Shown: positions 29,280 through 38,863, counted from the stretch's first letter. The stretch is 64,000 nucleotides of DNA from Lysinibacillus antri (GCF_003977595.1 NZ_RYYR01000011.1:62001-126000), one strand, 5' to 3'. The notes: generated from the letters alone by a model not told the origin. Made by a program: numbers and translations.

Positions 29280-29312
29280 GTCTACCAAAAGACAAAGTAG
29301 TTTTTGGTAGAC
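29280..29312 (-). terminator. Terminator of the transglutaminase-like gene
   Basis: GTCTACCAAAA/TTTTGGTAGAC stem, 11-nt loop, T-rich tail on the minus strand. Confidence 0.8.
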
Positions 29313-29322
29313 GTTAACTTTA

Positions 29323-29940
29323 TTAAAAATTAATGACAGAGGGTAAGTCATTTTGGAACATTTTATGGGCATCTGTACTTCTTTCAAGTACGACCATTGC
29401 CTCTACATTTGGTTTTGTATAAATGATGGGATAATCTTTCTCTCCATTGTTTTCATTTGGTTTAAAAGGGAGTATTTCTCCATGAATTGAAAACTCCCCT
29501 CGCACCCCGGCTTTATTGCCACGCGCATCTAATCGAATCCAACGATTTAAAGATGGCAGGAACACTGCATTTAGCGCGTGTAGTACATAGAAGTTGTCCT
29601 TATTTCGATCAATAAGCAAACGCTGATAACAAAAACCTGTTGGAATCATTTGAGATCGTAAAAGAGATGCAAGTAAATTTGCTTTAGCAAAACAGACGCC
29701 TTCTCCATATTTGAGCACGTCGGATGCTTTGCAAGGAACATATTGACTCTCAATATCTAATGATTGCAAAATAGTATCTCTGACAAATTCATAGGCAATT
29801 TTCACTTTTTCTACATCGGCTTGTCCTTCTGAAAATAATACGTTTGTTTTTTGTCGAATGCTTTCGTGGGAAAAATTAACAACAGGAAGTTCAGTTAAAT
29901 AGTCTCCTAAATCAATTGATTCAGCAACTAAATTCATCAT
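29323..29940 (-). CDS. Transglutaminase-like cysteine protein
   Basis: About 205 residues. The transglutaminase/protease-like core shows Cys in GEGVCFAKANLLASLLR, His in YVLHALNAVFL and Asp in RWIRLDARGNK, the expected catalytic triad in the expected order. Bacterial members are mostly peptidases or of unknown role. No signal peptide, so cytosolic. Two ATGs lie side by side; GGGGGTGG 5 nt before 29940 favours that one. It stands alone between two ABC operons. Confidence 0.82.
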   Translation of the reverse strand: MMNLVAESIDLGDYLTELPVVNFSHESIRQKTNVLFSEGQADVEKVKIAYEFVRDTILQSLDIESQYVPCKASDVLKYGEGVCFAKANLLASLLRSQMIPTGFCYQRLLIDRNKDNFYVLHALNAVFLPSLNRWIRLDARGNKAGVRGEFSIHGEILPFKPNENNGEKDYPIIYTKPNVEAMVVLERSTDAHKMFQNDLPSVINF

Positions 29941-30092
29941 AACCACCCCCGAACAAATAAATAGTTACATCTATTATACATTTAAAGTAAATCTATTAGC
30001 TAGTATTATAATTTTAAATATTTGAATTTTTAGAAATATAACTTATTTGAATGAAATATGTAGAATCCCTGTGAAATATAAGAGCAAACAAA

Positions 30093-30134
30093 AAACTGGA
30101 GAAGAGATGTCCATGCTACTCTCTTCCCCAGTTT
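30093..30134 (-). terminator. Terminator of the NatAB-type operon
   Basis: AAACTGG-GAAGAGA/TCTCTTC-CCAGTTT stem with T6 tail on the minus strand, 12 nt after the permease stop. Confidence 0.88.
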
Positions 30135-30145
30135 AATGAATGATT

Positions 30146-31387
30146 TTAAGTTGTTACTTTTAATACAGTTTTAATTTTTTGAATAAGTCCACCGCTACTA
30201 TAAGTTAACACACTACGTTTGTAGAAGGATAAACTTAACAGATAACATGCCACAACGCTTAAAATTAGGACAAGGAATGATAAAATTGGTTCAATAGCGG
30301 AAATATCTGTTGCACCAATTCGCATGGGCATCACCATACCAGATGTCAATGGGATATAAGAAAAGATCTTAATTAATAACGTATCTGGATTGCCTATTCC
30401 CGATAACATCACATAGAATCCGATTAATGGAATCATAATGGCTGGTGTCATTACTTGGGAAGCCTCTTCTGGTTTAGATACAAGGGAACCAAATAAGGCG
30501 CCAATAATTAAATATAAGAATATCGTTAAAACTAAAAATCCGAGTACATAAAGAACATACGTTATGGATAGTTCGTCAATAACGGACTGCACCATTGTCC
30601 ATTTTGCTCCGTCGTCTGTAAAAACAACATACGCAATCAGCACACCAAAAATAATCGCCATTTGTGTAAGAGCTAATAAAAATACACCAAATATTTTGGA
30701 TTGAAGATGGGTACTCGGTTTCACACTAACAAGTAACATTTCCAAAGCACGAGAGCCTTTTTCAGTTGCTACATCTGTTGTAATCATCGATAGGAAGGCC
30801 ATGATGAAAAAGTAAATGACAATCCCAGCTAAGTAGGATACCCACATCCCTGCTTGCTTTTCATCTTCACTTTTCCCGCCTGCGATCGTTTCATTTAAAT
30901 TGGTCATCGTTACATTTGGTGTTGAGTTTAAAATCCGATCTGCATCTTGAGCAGACAAATTAAGATTTCCAATTCCATAAATTTTCCCTGCATATTGAAT
31001 GAGAGATGAAATGGTTGATTGATCATTTAATTTTAGTGGTGTATACGTTGCAATATCCGCGCTTAAATTTTCATTTTCTTCTGCGATCAGTACAACAGCA
31101 TCTAAATTGCCCTCTTTTACATTTGCATGTAAGGTTTCAATGGATTCTGTTGGGAAACTAAAATTGACATCATCGGTTGAATTGAAAATAGACTCTAAAT
31201 CAACCGTCGTTTCGTTTACAACGGCAACTTCTAACGCATCCTCTTCATTTACAAAAATTGCTTTAATATCAGACCAAAACATAAATACGGTAATGGCAGC
31301 GACATAGAGTAAGGTCATTAAAATGAACGATTTTGAGCGCAGTTTTTGGAAATACAGTTGTTTTAGTAATATAGAGAACTTACGCAT
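30146..31387 (-). CDS. yhaP: ABC transporter permease, NatB/YhaP-like
   Basis: 413 residues with one N-terminal span, a large extracytoplasmic loop (about 40-180) and five C-terminal spans, the ABC2 permease layout of NatB. B. subtilis YhaP has the same length and partner. NatAB exports sodium; for YhaPQ the substrate is not firmly known. The frame opens at a GTG at 31396; ATG 31387 with AGGTGG 5 nt upstream is preferred, overlapping the ATPase gene by 8 nt. Confidence 0.85.
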   Translation of the reverse strand: MRKFSILLKQLYFQKLRSKSFILMTLLYVAAITVFMFWSDIKAIFVNEEDALEVAVVNETTVDLESIFNSTDDVNFSFPTESIETLHANVKEGNLDAVVLIAEENENLSADIATYTPLKLNDQSTISSLIQYAGKIYGIGNLNLSAQDADRILNSTPNVTMTNLNETIAGGKSEDEKQAGMWVSYLAGIVIYFFIMAFLSMITTDVATEKGSRALEMLLVSVKPSTHLQSKIFGVFLLALTQMAIIFGVLIAYVVFTDDGAKWTMVQSVIDELSITYVLYVLGFLVLTIFLYLIIGALFGSLVSKPEEASQVMTPAIMIPLIGFYVMLSGIGNPDTLLIKIFSYIPLTSGMVMPMRIGATDISAIEPILSFLVLILSVVACYLLSLSFYKRSVLTYSSGGLIQKIKTVLKVTT

Positions 31388-32285
31388 GTTCGCCACCTAC
31401 CTTCTCTTTGAAAATTTCATCTAATGATAAATAATCTAAACTGAATTTTTCAATATAACTGCCATTTGAAACAACTTCAAAGATTGGTTTTGCAAAGCTC
31501 TCATCCATTAATGTTAAAACATATTCATCCCGAACTTTTTTCACTTCTTTTACGCCAGCCATTTTCGCAAGGTCTTCTTGGTGTACATCGGTACGAATGG
31601 TAAGTTTCGTTTTCCCGTATTGTTTCTTTAAGTCTAGTAAACTACCTGAGAATAAAGAGACACCCCGCTTTAAAATACATAAATGATCACACAATTCTTC
31701 GACGTTATCCATTTGGTGACTCGAGAATAAAATGGTCATCCCTTTTTCTTTTAAAAATAGAATGGCATTTTTTAATAAATCTCGATTGACTGGATCTAGT
31801 CCGCTAAAAGGTTCATCTAAAATGAGAAATTTCGGTTGGTGTATGAAACTAGCAATTAATTGGACTTTTTGTTGGTTTCCTTTCGATAACGTTTCGGCTT
31901 TATCGTTTCGCTTTTCTTCTAAGTCGAAACGGTTCATCCAAAAATCAATTTCCTTTTTTAGCTCTGTCCGATCCATACCGCGCAAATGTCCGAAAAAATA
32001 TAGTTGCTCCTCTACTTTCATTTGAGGGAAGATACCGCGCTCTTCCGGTAAGTACCCAAGCCAATCCCGATTAATTTTTTTAATCGGTGTTCCCTCCCAG
32101 GTGATGGACCCTGCAGTTTGATCTTGTAAATCTAAAATCATACGGAAGGTTGTCGTTTTACCAGCACCATTTTGACCAATTAATCCAAATATTTCCCCCG
32201 TGCCAATAGTGAAATTTAAATCGTTCACTGCTGTAAAGTCTTTATATTTCTTCACAACATGTTGTAATTGAAGTGTCAATTCCAT
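31380..32285 (-). CDS. yhaQ: ABC transporter ATPase, NatA/YhaQ-like
   Basis: 301 residues. Walker A GQNGAGKTTT near residue 37, signature LSKGNQQKVQ, Walker B FLILDEPFSGLDP and the switch His in LFSSHQMD are intact. The C-terminal 80 residues are the accessory domain typical of NatA-like ATPases. It energises the membrane protein encoded directly downstream. Confidence 0.88.
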   Translation of the reverse strand: MELTLQLQHVVKKYKDFTAVNDLNFTIGTGEIFGLIGQNGAGKTTTFRMILDLQDQTAGSITWEGTPIKKINRDWLGYLPEERGIFPQMKVEEQLYFFGHLRGMDRTELKKEIDFWMNRFDLEEKRNDKAETLSKGNQQKVQLIASFIHQPKFLILDEPFSGLDPVNRDLLKNAILFLKEKGMTILFSSHQMDNVEELCDHLCILKRGVSLFSGSLLDLKKQYGKTKLTIRTDVHQEDLAKMAGVKEVKKVRDEYVLTLMDESFAKPIFEVVSNGSYIEKFSLDYLSLDEIFKEKVGGEHA

Positions 32286-32351
32286 AACTCCTTTCTTGTT
32301 GGTGCCTGATACACAAACAATTCGGAGTAGTCAGAATCATTTCTGTACCAG

Positions 32352-33287
32352 TCACTTTTGATTTATAAAAGAATGAACGGTTTGGATTGTTTTTTCGATT
32401 TCTTCTTGAAAGATTTCATTTTTCGTAAAAAAGCTATGGATTAGTCCTTTTGCCATTAATTGTTCCACATAGACGCCAGAACTTTTCAAGTAATCCCCAT
32501 AAGCAATCCCTTCATCTCGTAACACATCATTTTCTGCCACAATAATGAGTGCAGCAGGTAATCCTGTCACATCTTTTGCTTTCAATGGTGCAACATAAGG
32601 ATTATTTTTTTGTGAGTCCTCTTCTAAATAATAGTTTCCAAACCATTCCATATCTTTTTTGTTCAAACCATACCCTTCCGCAAACTCATAGTAGGAAGGT
32701 GAATCATATGTTAGTTCCGTCACTGGATACAATAAAATTTGTGAAGCAATGGTTGGGCCATTTGCTTGTTTCGCTTGTAATGTGACAACCGTCGCTAAAT
32801 TTGCACCAGCGCTGTCTCCCATTACGGAGATTTTCTCTGGAATGCCATGAATCGCTTGGATATTTTTAGTTACCCATAAAAATACATCATAGGCATCATA
32901 CATCGGAATGGGAAATTTATATTCTGGCGCTAAACGATAGTCCACTGATACAACAATCGAATTCGTCATAGAAGCAAGCATCTGGCAAGAAGCATCACTC
33001 GTTTCAATACTATTGAGTACCCACCCTCCGCCATGATAATAAATAATGACTGGAAATGGTCCCTCTCCTATTGGTCTGTATAGTCGGATTTTGATTTGTT
33101 CCCCATCTCGAACCGTTATCCATTGATCCGTAATCGTGGATAGATTAACGTTCGTTGGTAAATTTACTTTTTTTGCTGTTGCACGTAGTTTTCGCACTTC
33201 TGCTGGTGTCATTGTATGTAAAGGTGGTTGTTGGTTAAAGGTTTGCAAATATTGTTGTGCTTTCAATAATAGATTTGGCAATGCCAT
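32352..33287 (-). CDS. Alpha/beta hydrolase, hormone-sensitive-lipase family esterase
   Basis: 311 residues with the oxyanion-hole HGGGW motif, nucleophile Ser in GDSAGANLA, acid Asp in AENDVLRDEG and His in GLIHSFF. This is the HSL (type IV) esterase group, acting on short-chain esters; the natural substrate is unknown. No signal peptide. ATG 33287 sits just after AAAGGACG. The gene is separated from the ABC operon by 66 nt. Confidence 0.88.
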   Translation of the reverse strand: MALPNLLLKAQQYLQTFNQQPPLHTMTPAEVRKLRATAKKVNLPTNVNLSTITDQWITVRDGEQIKIRLYRPIGEGPFPVIIYYHGGGWVLNSIETSDASCQMLASMTNSIVVSVDYRLAPEYKFPIPMYDAYDVFLWVTKNIQAIHGIPEKISVMGDSAGANLATVVTLQAKQANGPTIASQILLYPVTELTYDSPSYYEFAEGYGLNKKDMEWFGNYYLEEDSQKNNPYVAPLKAKDVTGLPAALIIVAENDVLRDEGIAYGDYLKSSGVYVEQLMAKGLIHSFFTKNEIFQEEIEKTIQTVHSFINQK

Positions 33288-33365
33288 CACGTCCTTTTAT
33301 CTCGCATTATCGGTTAATATCTTGATTTCCTATATATTTAGTATGAATTAATACTAACTGTTTCA

Positions 33366-33503
33366 CTAGGAATTATCAACCCATCTGATAAAAAAATGCA
33401 AGATTTCCCTTTTGACGTATGTAGTGACATCACTTTGATCAACATGTGCAACCATAAATGGCCAATAGCGAATTTTGTTTTTAAAACCACCAATAATGCG
33501 AAC
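33366..33503 (-). pseudogene. Possible gene remnant (C-terminal fragment)
   Basis: A 45-codon open stretch on the minus strand has protein-like composition (VRIIGGFKNKIRYWPFM, then AHVDQSDVTTYVKREI) and ends in TAG at 33366. Directly upstream in frame are two adjacent stops and no start codon or ribosome site is present, so it looks like the decayed 3' end of a gene. I do not recognise the family. It lies in the 408-nt gap between the esterase and cotD genes; the rest of that gap shows only AT-rich sequence and a CATA-type sigma-K -10 near 33647. Confidence 0.35.
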
Positions 33504-33695
33504 TTACTAAAATGAAGAATGGGACAAAGGTGTATTTCCGTACAAAATTACTATAGGCATCTAACATTTTTCTCTATTAACAATCCAACTTTTCTCTCTT
33601 TTCCTTTCGTTAGTAGGTATTTAACCAGTTGAAAAACTTGTTATGACATAAGTTATTCATGTAAGTACTATTTTAAAAAAGGAGGAGAATTTATT

Positions 33696-34010
33696 ATGCG
33701 TAATAGAAATTGCGGTTGTGGCAGAAAAACAGTACATTGTTGTCCGCCAAACATTCATCCAACTCGAGTTGCACCAGCACGAGTATCCCCAACACAAGAA
33801 GTGGTGAAAACAAATATCTTTAATACAGTCGTTCCCCACTACCATCCAGTACACACTAGAACAGTAAATCGCCATTACACACATCATCAACACTACTTCC
33901 CACAAACTCAATCCGTTGAAAATGAGTATTTCGAAAATCAAAGAAATTGTGGTACGCCAGAAAACCCAAATCCAAACTGTTTCCCTGTACGTAGAAGATT
34001 TGGTTTCTAA
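33696..34010 (+). CDS. cotD: CotD-like inner spore coat protein
   Basis: 104 residues rich in Cys, His, Asn and Pro. The segment VVPHYHPVHTRTVNRHY with THHQHYFPQT matches the CotD core (VPHxHPxHTxxVNxxxxxHxHYFPxT). Cys pairs at both ends could crosslink in the coat. CotD is an inner-coat protein made in the mother cell late in sporulation. GGAGGAG precedes the ATG. Upstream, CATAAGTTA (33647-33655) fits a sigma-K -10 (CATAnnnTA), but the best -35 candidate is 20 nt away, so the promoter is uncertain. Confidence 0.88.
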   Translation: MRNRNCGCGRKTVHCCPPNIHPTRVAPARVSPTQEVVKTNIFNTVVPHYHPVHTRTVNRHYTHHQHYFPQTQSVENEYFENQRNCGTPENPNPNCFPVRRRFGF

Positions 34011-34028
34011 TATAGTGTTTTAGTACGC

Positions 34029-34062
34029 CCTGCTTTCTCCAACAACTGCTGGAGAAAGCAGG
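34029..34062. terminator. Terminator between cotD and telA
   Basis: 13-bp stem CCTGCTTTCTCCA/TGGAGAAAGCAGG with an 8-nt loop, between convergent genes; moderately T-rich after the stem on the plus strand. Confidence 0.8.
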
Positions 34063-34070
34063 CTCTTTTA

Positions 34071-35225
34071 TTACATACGTTTTAACTTTTCATATTCCAA
34101 TTGAAGGGCTTCAATGCGTTTTCTACCTTCATCACGATTGCGAATTGTTTCGGCTTGAATTTGTTTTGTTTCTTCAATTCCTGCCATAATCGTTTGCCAT
34201 GTTTTTTCAATTGTTTCGATTTTGATGCTTGGACTACCAGCAGATCGTGCAATATTCACACTGTTTTGGCGAATGTTTTCGGCATTTCGAACAAGCATTT
34301 CATTTGTGCGCTTATCCAATTCATTCATGGAGTCCGCCACTAGTTTTTGGCGTTGTATTGTCACTGCATGAATAAGACCTTGCTTAAAAATAGGGATCGT
34401 TGTTACAAAGGCTGAATTAATTTTCCCGATTAAGTGATTGTTTCCTTGTTGAATCATTCGAATTTGTGGTGCAGCTTGGAAAGAAACTTGCTGCGCCATT
34501 TCTAAATCGTAGCGACGTTGCTCTAACAGTTCCATTGTACGGCGTAGTGTTTCAAGTTCCATTATGGCCTCTTGATCCCCTTCGTTCGCACGTTGATCTA
34601 ATAGGGGCAGTTGTGGTCGAAGTTGGTCAAGCTTTACTTCAATGGCTGCTACATGTTCACTTAAACTCTGGAAGTAATGTAAGTTTTGGTCATACATTTG
34701 TTCTAATTCTATTGTATTTTTTTTCATTTCAAGTTCGTACTTTGTAATTTCATTGTAAATCGCATCGACTTCTTTATTCATTGTGTCGTACTTAGATAAA
34801 ATCTTTTCTAACTGTTCCTTCCCTTTACTAAACAAACGCTTTAGAAGACCTGCCTTTTTCTCTTCTTTAAAGTCTTGTGGGTCAAAACGGTCCATAATTT
34901 TATTCAGGTTATTAATTAGTTCACTAGATTTTTCAAGCTTACTTGTACGAATGGAAGAAAGCATTCGATCAGAAAACTTTGAGATTGCCGTTGCCGTTTC
35001 TTTTCCGAATTCGAGGACAGCAATTTGATTTTTATAGTCAATTTTTTCTGCAAGAGCTACTACTTGAGGTTCTTCTTTTAAAGCAAGTTGACGTTTTTTA
35101 ATTTGGGACATTTCTTCTTGCGATACGAGTTGAACTGGTTGTGGGATTGGTTCCATCACTTCATTTACAGGTTCATATTTTTTTGCATCTAAATCTTCAA
35201 ATAATGGATTTGTTTGTTCAGACAT
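34071..35225 (-). CDS. TelA family toxic anion resistance protein
   Basis: 384 residues, almost wholly helical and charged, with the TelA/YaaN pattern (MDRFDPQDF, GLLKRLFSK, YFQSLSEHVAAIEVKL, IPIFKQGLIHAVTIQRQK). Members were named from tellurite resistance plasmids; in Bacillus YaaN is a chromosomal protein of unknown biochemical action often linked with membrane or envelope stress. The N-terminal 50 residues are low-complexity acidic/Pro-rich. It is alone here, without the TerC/TerD genes or YaaO/XpaC partner. Confidence 0.88.
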   Translation of the reverse strand: MSEQTNPLFEDLDAKKYEPVNEVMEPIPQPVQLVSQEEMSQIKKRQLALKEEPQVVALAEKIDYKNQIAVLEFGKETATAISKFSDRMLSSIRTSKLEKSSELINNLNKIMDRFDPQDFKEEKKAGLLKRLFSKGKEQLEKILSKYDTMNKEVDAIYNEITKYELEMKKNTIELEQMYDQNLHYFQSLSEHVAAIEVKLDQLRPQLPLLDQRANEGDQEAIMELETLRRTMELLEQRRYDLEMAQQVSFQAAPQIRMIQQGNNHLIGKINSAFVTTIPIFKQGLIHAVTIQRQKLVADSMNELDKRTNEMLVRNAENIRQNSVNIARSAGSPSIKIETIEKTWQTIMAGIEETKQIQAETIRNRDEGRKRIEALQLEYEKLKRM

Positions 35226-35461
35226 AAAAAATCCTCCAATTTCTCTATATACTAAAATATCTTTTTTTCATTTACAGATTGACCAAATTGCATCTATACA
35301 AAACATACGAATACGTGCCATAAAAAGTTTCATTTCTCTAGTAATATTTCGTTTTTTATAAAACAATTGCGGCACTATTGTTGTGATGTTGCTCAAGTTG
35401 GGTTAACTACTATGAACATTTATTTCGACATGATCGGACAAACTCCCTTTCCCAAAAAGAA

Positions 35462-35488
35462 AATCCTGCTTCTTAAGGAAACAGGATT
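35462..35488 (-). terminator. Terminator of the SDR gene
   Basis: AATCCTG/CAGGATT stem with a 13-nt loop and T-rich tail on the minus strand, close to the SDR stop at 35496. Confidence 0.75.
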
Positions 35489-35495
35489 AATATTT

Positions 35496-36278
35496 TTAGA
35501 GAGCATCGCCTGAGCCACCATCAATATTTACGGATGTTCCAGTGACATAGGATGCGGCATCAGAAACTAAAAATGTGATGACATTGGCTGCTTCATGCGT
35601 TTCACCAATGCGTCCAAGAGGAATGGTTTTCCCAATCTCTTTCGAATAGTCTTCCCAAGAATCGTTTGGCATTGCTCGTTGCCAGCGTTCTTCAATTTGC
35701 CCGCTTCGAATTAAGCCGATACAAACCGCATTGACACGAATGTTGTACTTGCCTAAATCTTTACTCATTGCTTTTGTCAAAGTAAGCCCTGCTGAACGAC
35801 TTACCGTTGTTGGCAAGCTTGACTCAGGTGGTGTTTTCGCTAGAACGGCTGATAGATTTAAGATAGCTCCACCTTTTTGTTCTTTCATATAAGGTAGTGC
35901 AAACTTTGAACAATGAATGGCACCGAAAAGCTTTAAACTTAAATCGGTATGCCATAATGCTGTATCAACATCTTCAAAAGAGTTCGCAGAGGAAGTTCCT
36001 GCATTATTAACTAAAATGTTTATTTTCCCAAAATGCGCTATGGTTTCATCGATGAGACGTTTGCAATCTTCCTCTTTTGAAACGTCTGCTGCCACCGTTA
36101 ATACTTCTTCCCCTGTTTCGTTCTTGATCCATTCTTTTGCTTCCTTTAATGTCTCTTCATGACGAGCTGCAATGGCAACTTGTGCGCCTTCTTTTACTAA
36201 TTGAAGTGCAGTGTAAAGGCCGATTCCTTTGCTTGCTCCTGTAATAATTGCTACTTTCCCTTTTAGTCCTAAATCCAT
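35496..36278 (-). CDS. SDR-family protein with altered catalytic motif
   Basis: 260-residue short-chain dehydrogenase/reductase fold. The NAD(P) motif TGASKGIG and NNAG are normal and the C-terminal YVTGTSVNIDGG is typical. The active-site YxxxK is not present: aligning LPTTVSRSAGLTLTK with the usual YSASKAALxGLTK puts Thr at the Tyr position and Arg at the Lys position. Divergent SDRs of this VSRSAGL type exist in my recollection, but their reaction is unknown to me. ATG 36278 (AGGGG 9 nt upstream) is preferred over the TTG at 36287. Confidence 0.82.
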   Translation of the reverse strand: MDLGLKGKVAIITGASKGIGLYTALQLVKEGAQVAIAARHEETLKEAKEWIKNETGEEVLTVAADVSKEEDCKRLIDETIAHFGKINILVNNAGTSSANSFEDVDTALWHTDLSLKLFGAIHCSKFALPYMKEQKGGAILNLSAVLAKTPPESSLPTTVSRSAGLTLTKAMSKDLGKYNIRVNAVCIGLIRSGQIEERWQRAMPNDSWEDYSKEIGKTIPLGRIGETHEAANVITFLVSDAASYVTGTSVNIDGGSGDAL

Positions 36279-36344
36279 ATGAGACAACCCCTTTTGTTAC
36301 CATACTAGTAAGATTATACAAAATACTTGTGTGCTGTGTGTAGA

Positions 36345-38486
36345 TTATTCATTTTTATCGATATTGGAGGCGTTTTTCAGTAAACGATTTGATAAAAATA
36401 AGCCGATTCCACCAATTGACATAAATAAAACGGCACGAATTAATAAATTTAATGATGCTAAATCAAAGAAGATGAGTTTAAAAATCGCAATCGCTAGAAC
36501 AATATAGCCCAAAGTGCGGACGATTCTATAATTACGGAGCGTACTCAACCAAAGAGAGATAGATGCAGTCGCAAAAAGTAAAATGGTTTTGCTCGCAACG
36601 GTCATGAGATGATCAAATAAATAATCATACTCAAGTTGTGTAAGAAACGCGTATAGGACCACCATGGTAGCTACAATGCCAACTGTCATTAACCCATCGA
36701 TATTAAGCTTTAAATGGCGAATCCACTTTTCATATAAGCGCCCTTCCATAACGATATCTGCGAGGATGGCAATGATAATAGCGGCATAAACCAATCGAAC
36801 GAAAAGATTCATCCAGCGATCAAATCCAAAGACGGTATGGACTGGTAATAAATTGATCGTTATTAAAGTAAAGGCAAAAATTAACGCATAGCGCAACAGC
36901 TGACCAATATAACGCTCTGGAGTAAAAAATGATACGAGCATGACAATCGATAACAACAAAATAGCTACATAAGGATATTGAGCGCTTGATACATATGCAT
37001 AATCCAATTTTATTATATAAATGAAGAAATACAACACGATTACGATTGGGAAAAAATCATTGATAAAAGATAACTTCATAGCCACTTTGTCTACCGTCTT
37101 CCGCCTTACATAAGTCCATATACTAACGAGATAGATGAAAATCAACACATAAGTCAAATGTTCAATGCGCCAAAATGGTTCAACATCATTCACGATTAAT
37201 TGAAGGAAAATGATGAGCGTAAATAATATGCTATAAGAGATTTTCATCAACATTGCACCAAGTCGAATGCCAAGCATGATCCCTATGAAGGCGCTAAACG
37301 GTAATAAAAGTTGATCGATATCATCCGGGATGAACCTGATAACCATTAAAACATTAAACAAGGTTAGAAAAGCAATCGTCCCAACAACATCCACGATTCG
37401 AGACAGTTGTTGTTTATAAGTTAAGTACGCAACGCTACCAAAAATAAGCATGAATACTAAAAGTGGCAGTTCAATTTCATCTGATATGGCATTCATCATA
37501 AAAATGGTTAAACCACTTAAGCTAAATAAAAGCCCTTCATGGAATGTTTTTAATTTATTTGTTTGATCATATAAGCGGAACCAACTAAAAAGTAATATAA
37601 CGTTCAGTAGGACATGTGCATATACATAAAGGTGATCATCTTGATGGTTTAATCCCCAAATGACCTGTACGGCTGAAATGGAAAAAAAGTACGCGATATA
37701 ATTGGCCACTTTTTGGACATGTTTGATGAAAACGAGTTGCATCACCCCATAAACAAGGACAACATAAAGTACAATTACGACTCCATTGAAATCCATATAT
37801 TCTAATAAATAAGGTAACAACAATGAAGTGAAAATGACGAAAACAGATAGCACTTCATTTTTCTTTAAGAACGAAATGGCTATTCCGTATGCAATGTATA
37901 GAAGAGCTAATAGGAGTGCTATCGATAAGCTCAGTACATCATACAAAATAGCCCCCGCTGCCGTCGTTAAAATACCGATTATGAAGGCGCCTCCATATAA
38001 GACAACGGTTAATACTTGAGAAATATCTTTTTTCCGTTTATCCATCGCCAGCGCAATACCAATCAAGCTAATGGATAATGCGTAAGCAAGGAGGATTTTG
38101 ATCGTATTTGAAAATAAGCCATAGTCACTAATTAGTTTTAATCCCCATAAAACACCAAGAACAAGGATCACCATGAACACTTTTGGTAACGCCCACATAA
38201 CCCTTTCCTCAAAACTACGCTGCGCACGCGGATTTTGTTGCTTTGCTTCTTGATTTGGTGTAGGAGGAGTAGATGGTTGTTTCACTGGTTGCGGCGTTTT
38301 TGATTGAGCAGCAGCTTTATTTAACTTAACGAGCGGATTTTCAAGCTCTTCTTTCAGTTGTGGTAGGTCTTTTTTGACTGGTTGGGGTACTACTTGGTTA
38401 ATCCCCTTTAATTCATTTAACTCTAAACGGAGAGCGCGCACTTCTCGTTCTAGATGAGCAATCCGTTTTTCGGTTTCATTGTCCAT
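36345..38486 (-). CDS. DUF2339 polytopic membrane protein
   Basis: 713 residues. Residues 1-30 are a short coiled coil, 40-95 a Pro/Gln-rich linker, and the rest holds about 20 membrane spans with almost no large soluble loops. The SFEERVMWALPKVFMVILVLGVLWGLKL entry into the membrane part and the length fit the DUF2339 family. No function has been established for that family that I can name. No operon partner. Confidence 0.75.
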   Translation of the reverse strand: MDNETEKRIAHLEREVRALRLELNELKGINQVVPQPVKKDLPQLKEELENPLVKLNKAAAQSKTPQPVKQPSTPPTPNQEAKQQNPRAQRSFEERVMWALPKVFMVILVLGVLWGLKLISDYGLFSNTIKILLAYALSISLIGIALAMDKRKKDISQVLTVVLYGGAFIIGILTTAAGAILYDVLSLSIALLLALLYIAYGIAISFLKKNEVLSVFVIFTSLLLPYLLEYMDFNGVVIVLYVVLVYGVMQLVFIKHVQKVANYIAYFFSISAVQVIWGLNHQDDHLYVYAHVLLNVILLFSWFRLYDQTNKLKTFHEGLLFSLSGLTIFMMNAISDEIELPLLVFMLIFGSVAYLTYKQQLSRIVDVVGTIAFLTLFNVLMVIRFIPDDIDQLLLPFSAFIGIMLGIRLGAMLMKISYSILFTLIIFLQLIVNDVEPFWRIEHLTYVLIFIYLVSIWTYVRRKTVDKVAMKLSFINDFFPIVIVLYFFIYIIKLDYAYVSSAQYPYVAILLLSIVMLVSFFTPERYIGQLLRYALIFAFTLITINLLPVHTVFGFDRWMNLFVRLVYAAIIIAILADIVMEGRLYEKWIRHLKLNIDGLMTVGIVATMVVLYAFLTQLEYDYLFDHLMTVASKTILLFATASISLWLSTLRNYRIVRTLGYIVLAIAIFKLIFFDLASLNLLIRAVLFMSIGGIGLFLSNRLLKNASNIDKNE

Positions 38487-38609
38487 GTATCGAAACCCCT
38501 TTATATTGTAATGAATTTCTATATTTTCATTATATCCAAAATGTAATAGTTCATGGTCCTTATTTGTCTATTGCTATCTTCTTTGGAAATGGAGAGGAAT
38601 AAAAAATAA

Positions 38610-38645
38610 AAATGCCCTGGAAGTATGTCTACCTCCAAGGCATTG
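38610..38645 (-). terminator. Terminator of the first YjcZ-type gene
   Basis: AATGCC-TGGA/TCCA-GGCATT stem with T-run on the minus strand, 12 nt after the small ORF stop. Confidence 0.8.
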
Positions 38646-38656
38646 TAGTTATTAGA

Positions 38657-38764
38657 TTATTTGAAGTAGTGAGCACCAACGATAATTAGTAGAATGAATA
38701 GTACTACGATTAATACAAAATCAGAGTTTCCTTTACCATACCCACCATAAGAATTGCAACCCAT
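38657..38764 (-). CDS. YjcZ/SscA-like sporulation peptide (35 residues)
   Basis: Short ORF with a good ribosome site (AAAGGAGGAATAAG) and its own terminator. Product: a Gly/Tyr-rich head ([14 protein letters not shown]) followed by one hydrophobic helix ([19 protein letters not shown]), the hallmark of the YjcZ family of spore-associated peptides. A second, longer member lies directly upstream. Function in the family is poorly known (SscA affects spore coat assembly). Confidence 0.85.
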   Translation of the reverse strand: MGCNSYGGYGKGNSDFVLIVVLFILLIIVGAHYFK

Positions 38765-38863
38765 ATCTTATTCCTCCTTTAATGAAGATACCCTAATTTA
38801 TGAAAGTTCCGCCAATGGATTAGGGACAAATGCCGGAGTTTTTATATTTTTCAATAAAAAATT

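Noticed and set aside
33647-33655. Sigma-K promoter of cotD
   Set aside because: The CATA-AGT-TA -10 fits, but the nearest AACC -35 candidate is 20 nt away, longer than expected, so it was not listed as a separate feature.
33657-33941. 94-codon ORF opposite cotD
   Set aside because: Shadow of the Cys/His-rich coat protein gene, which has the better ribosome site and a clear family match.
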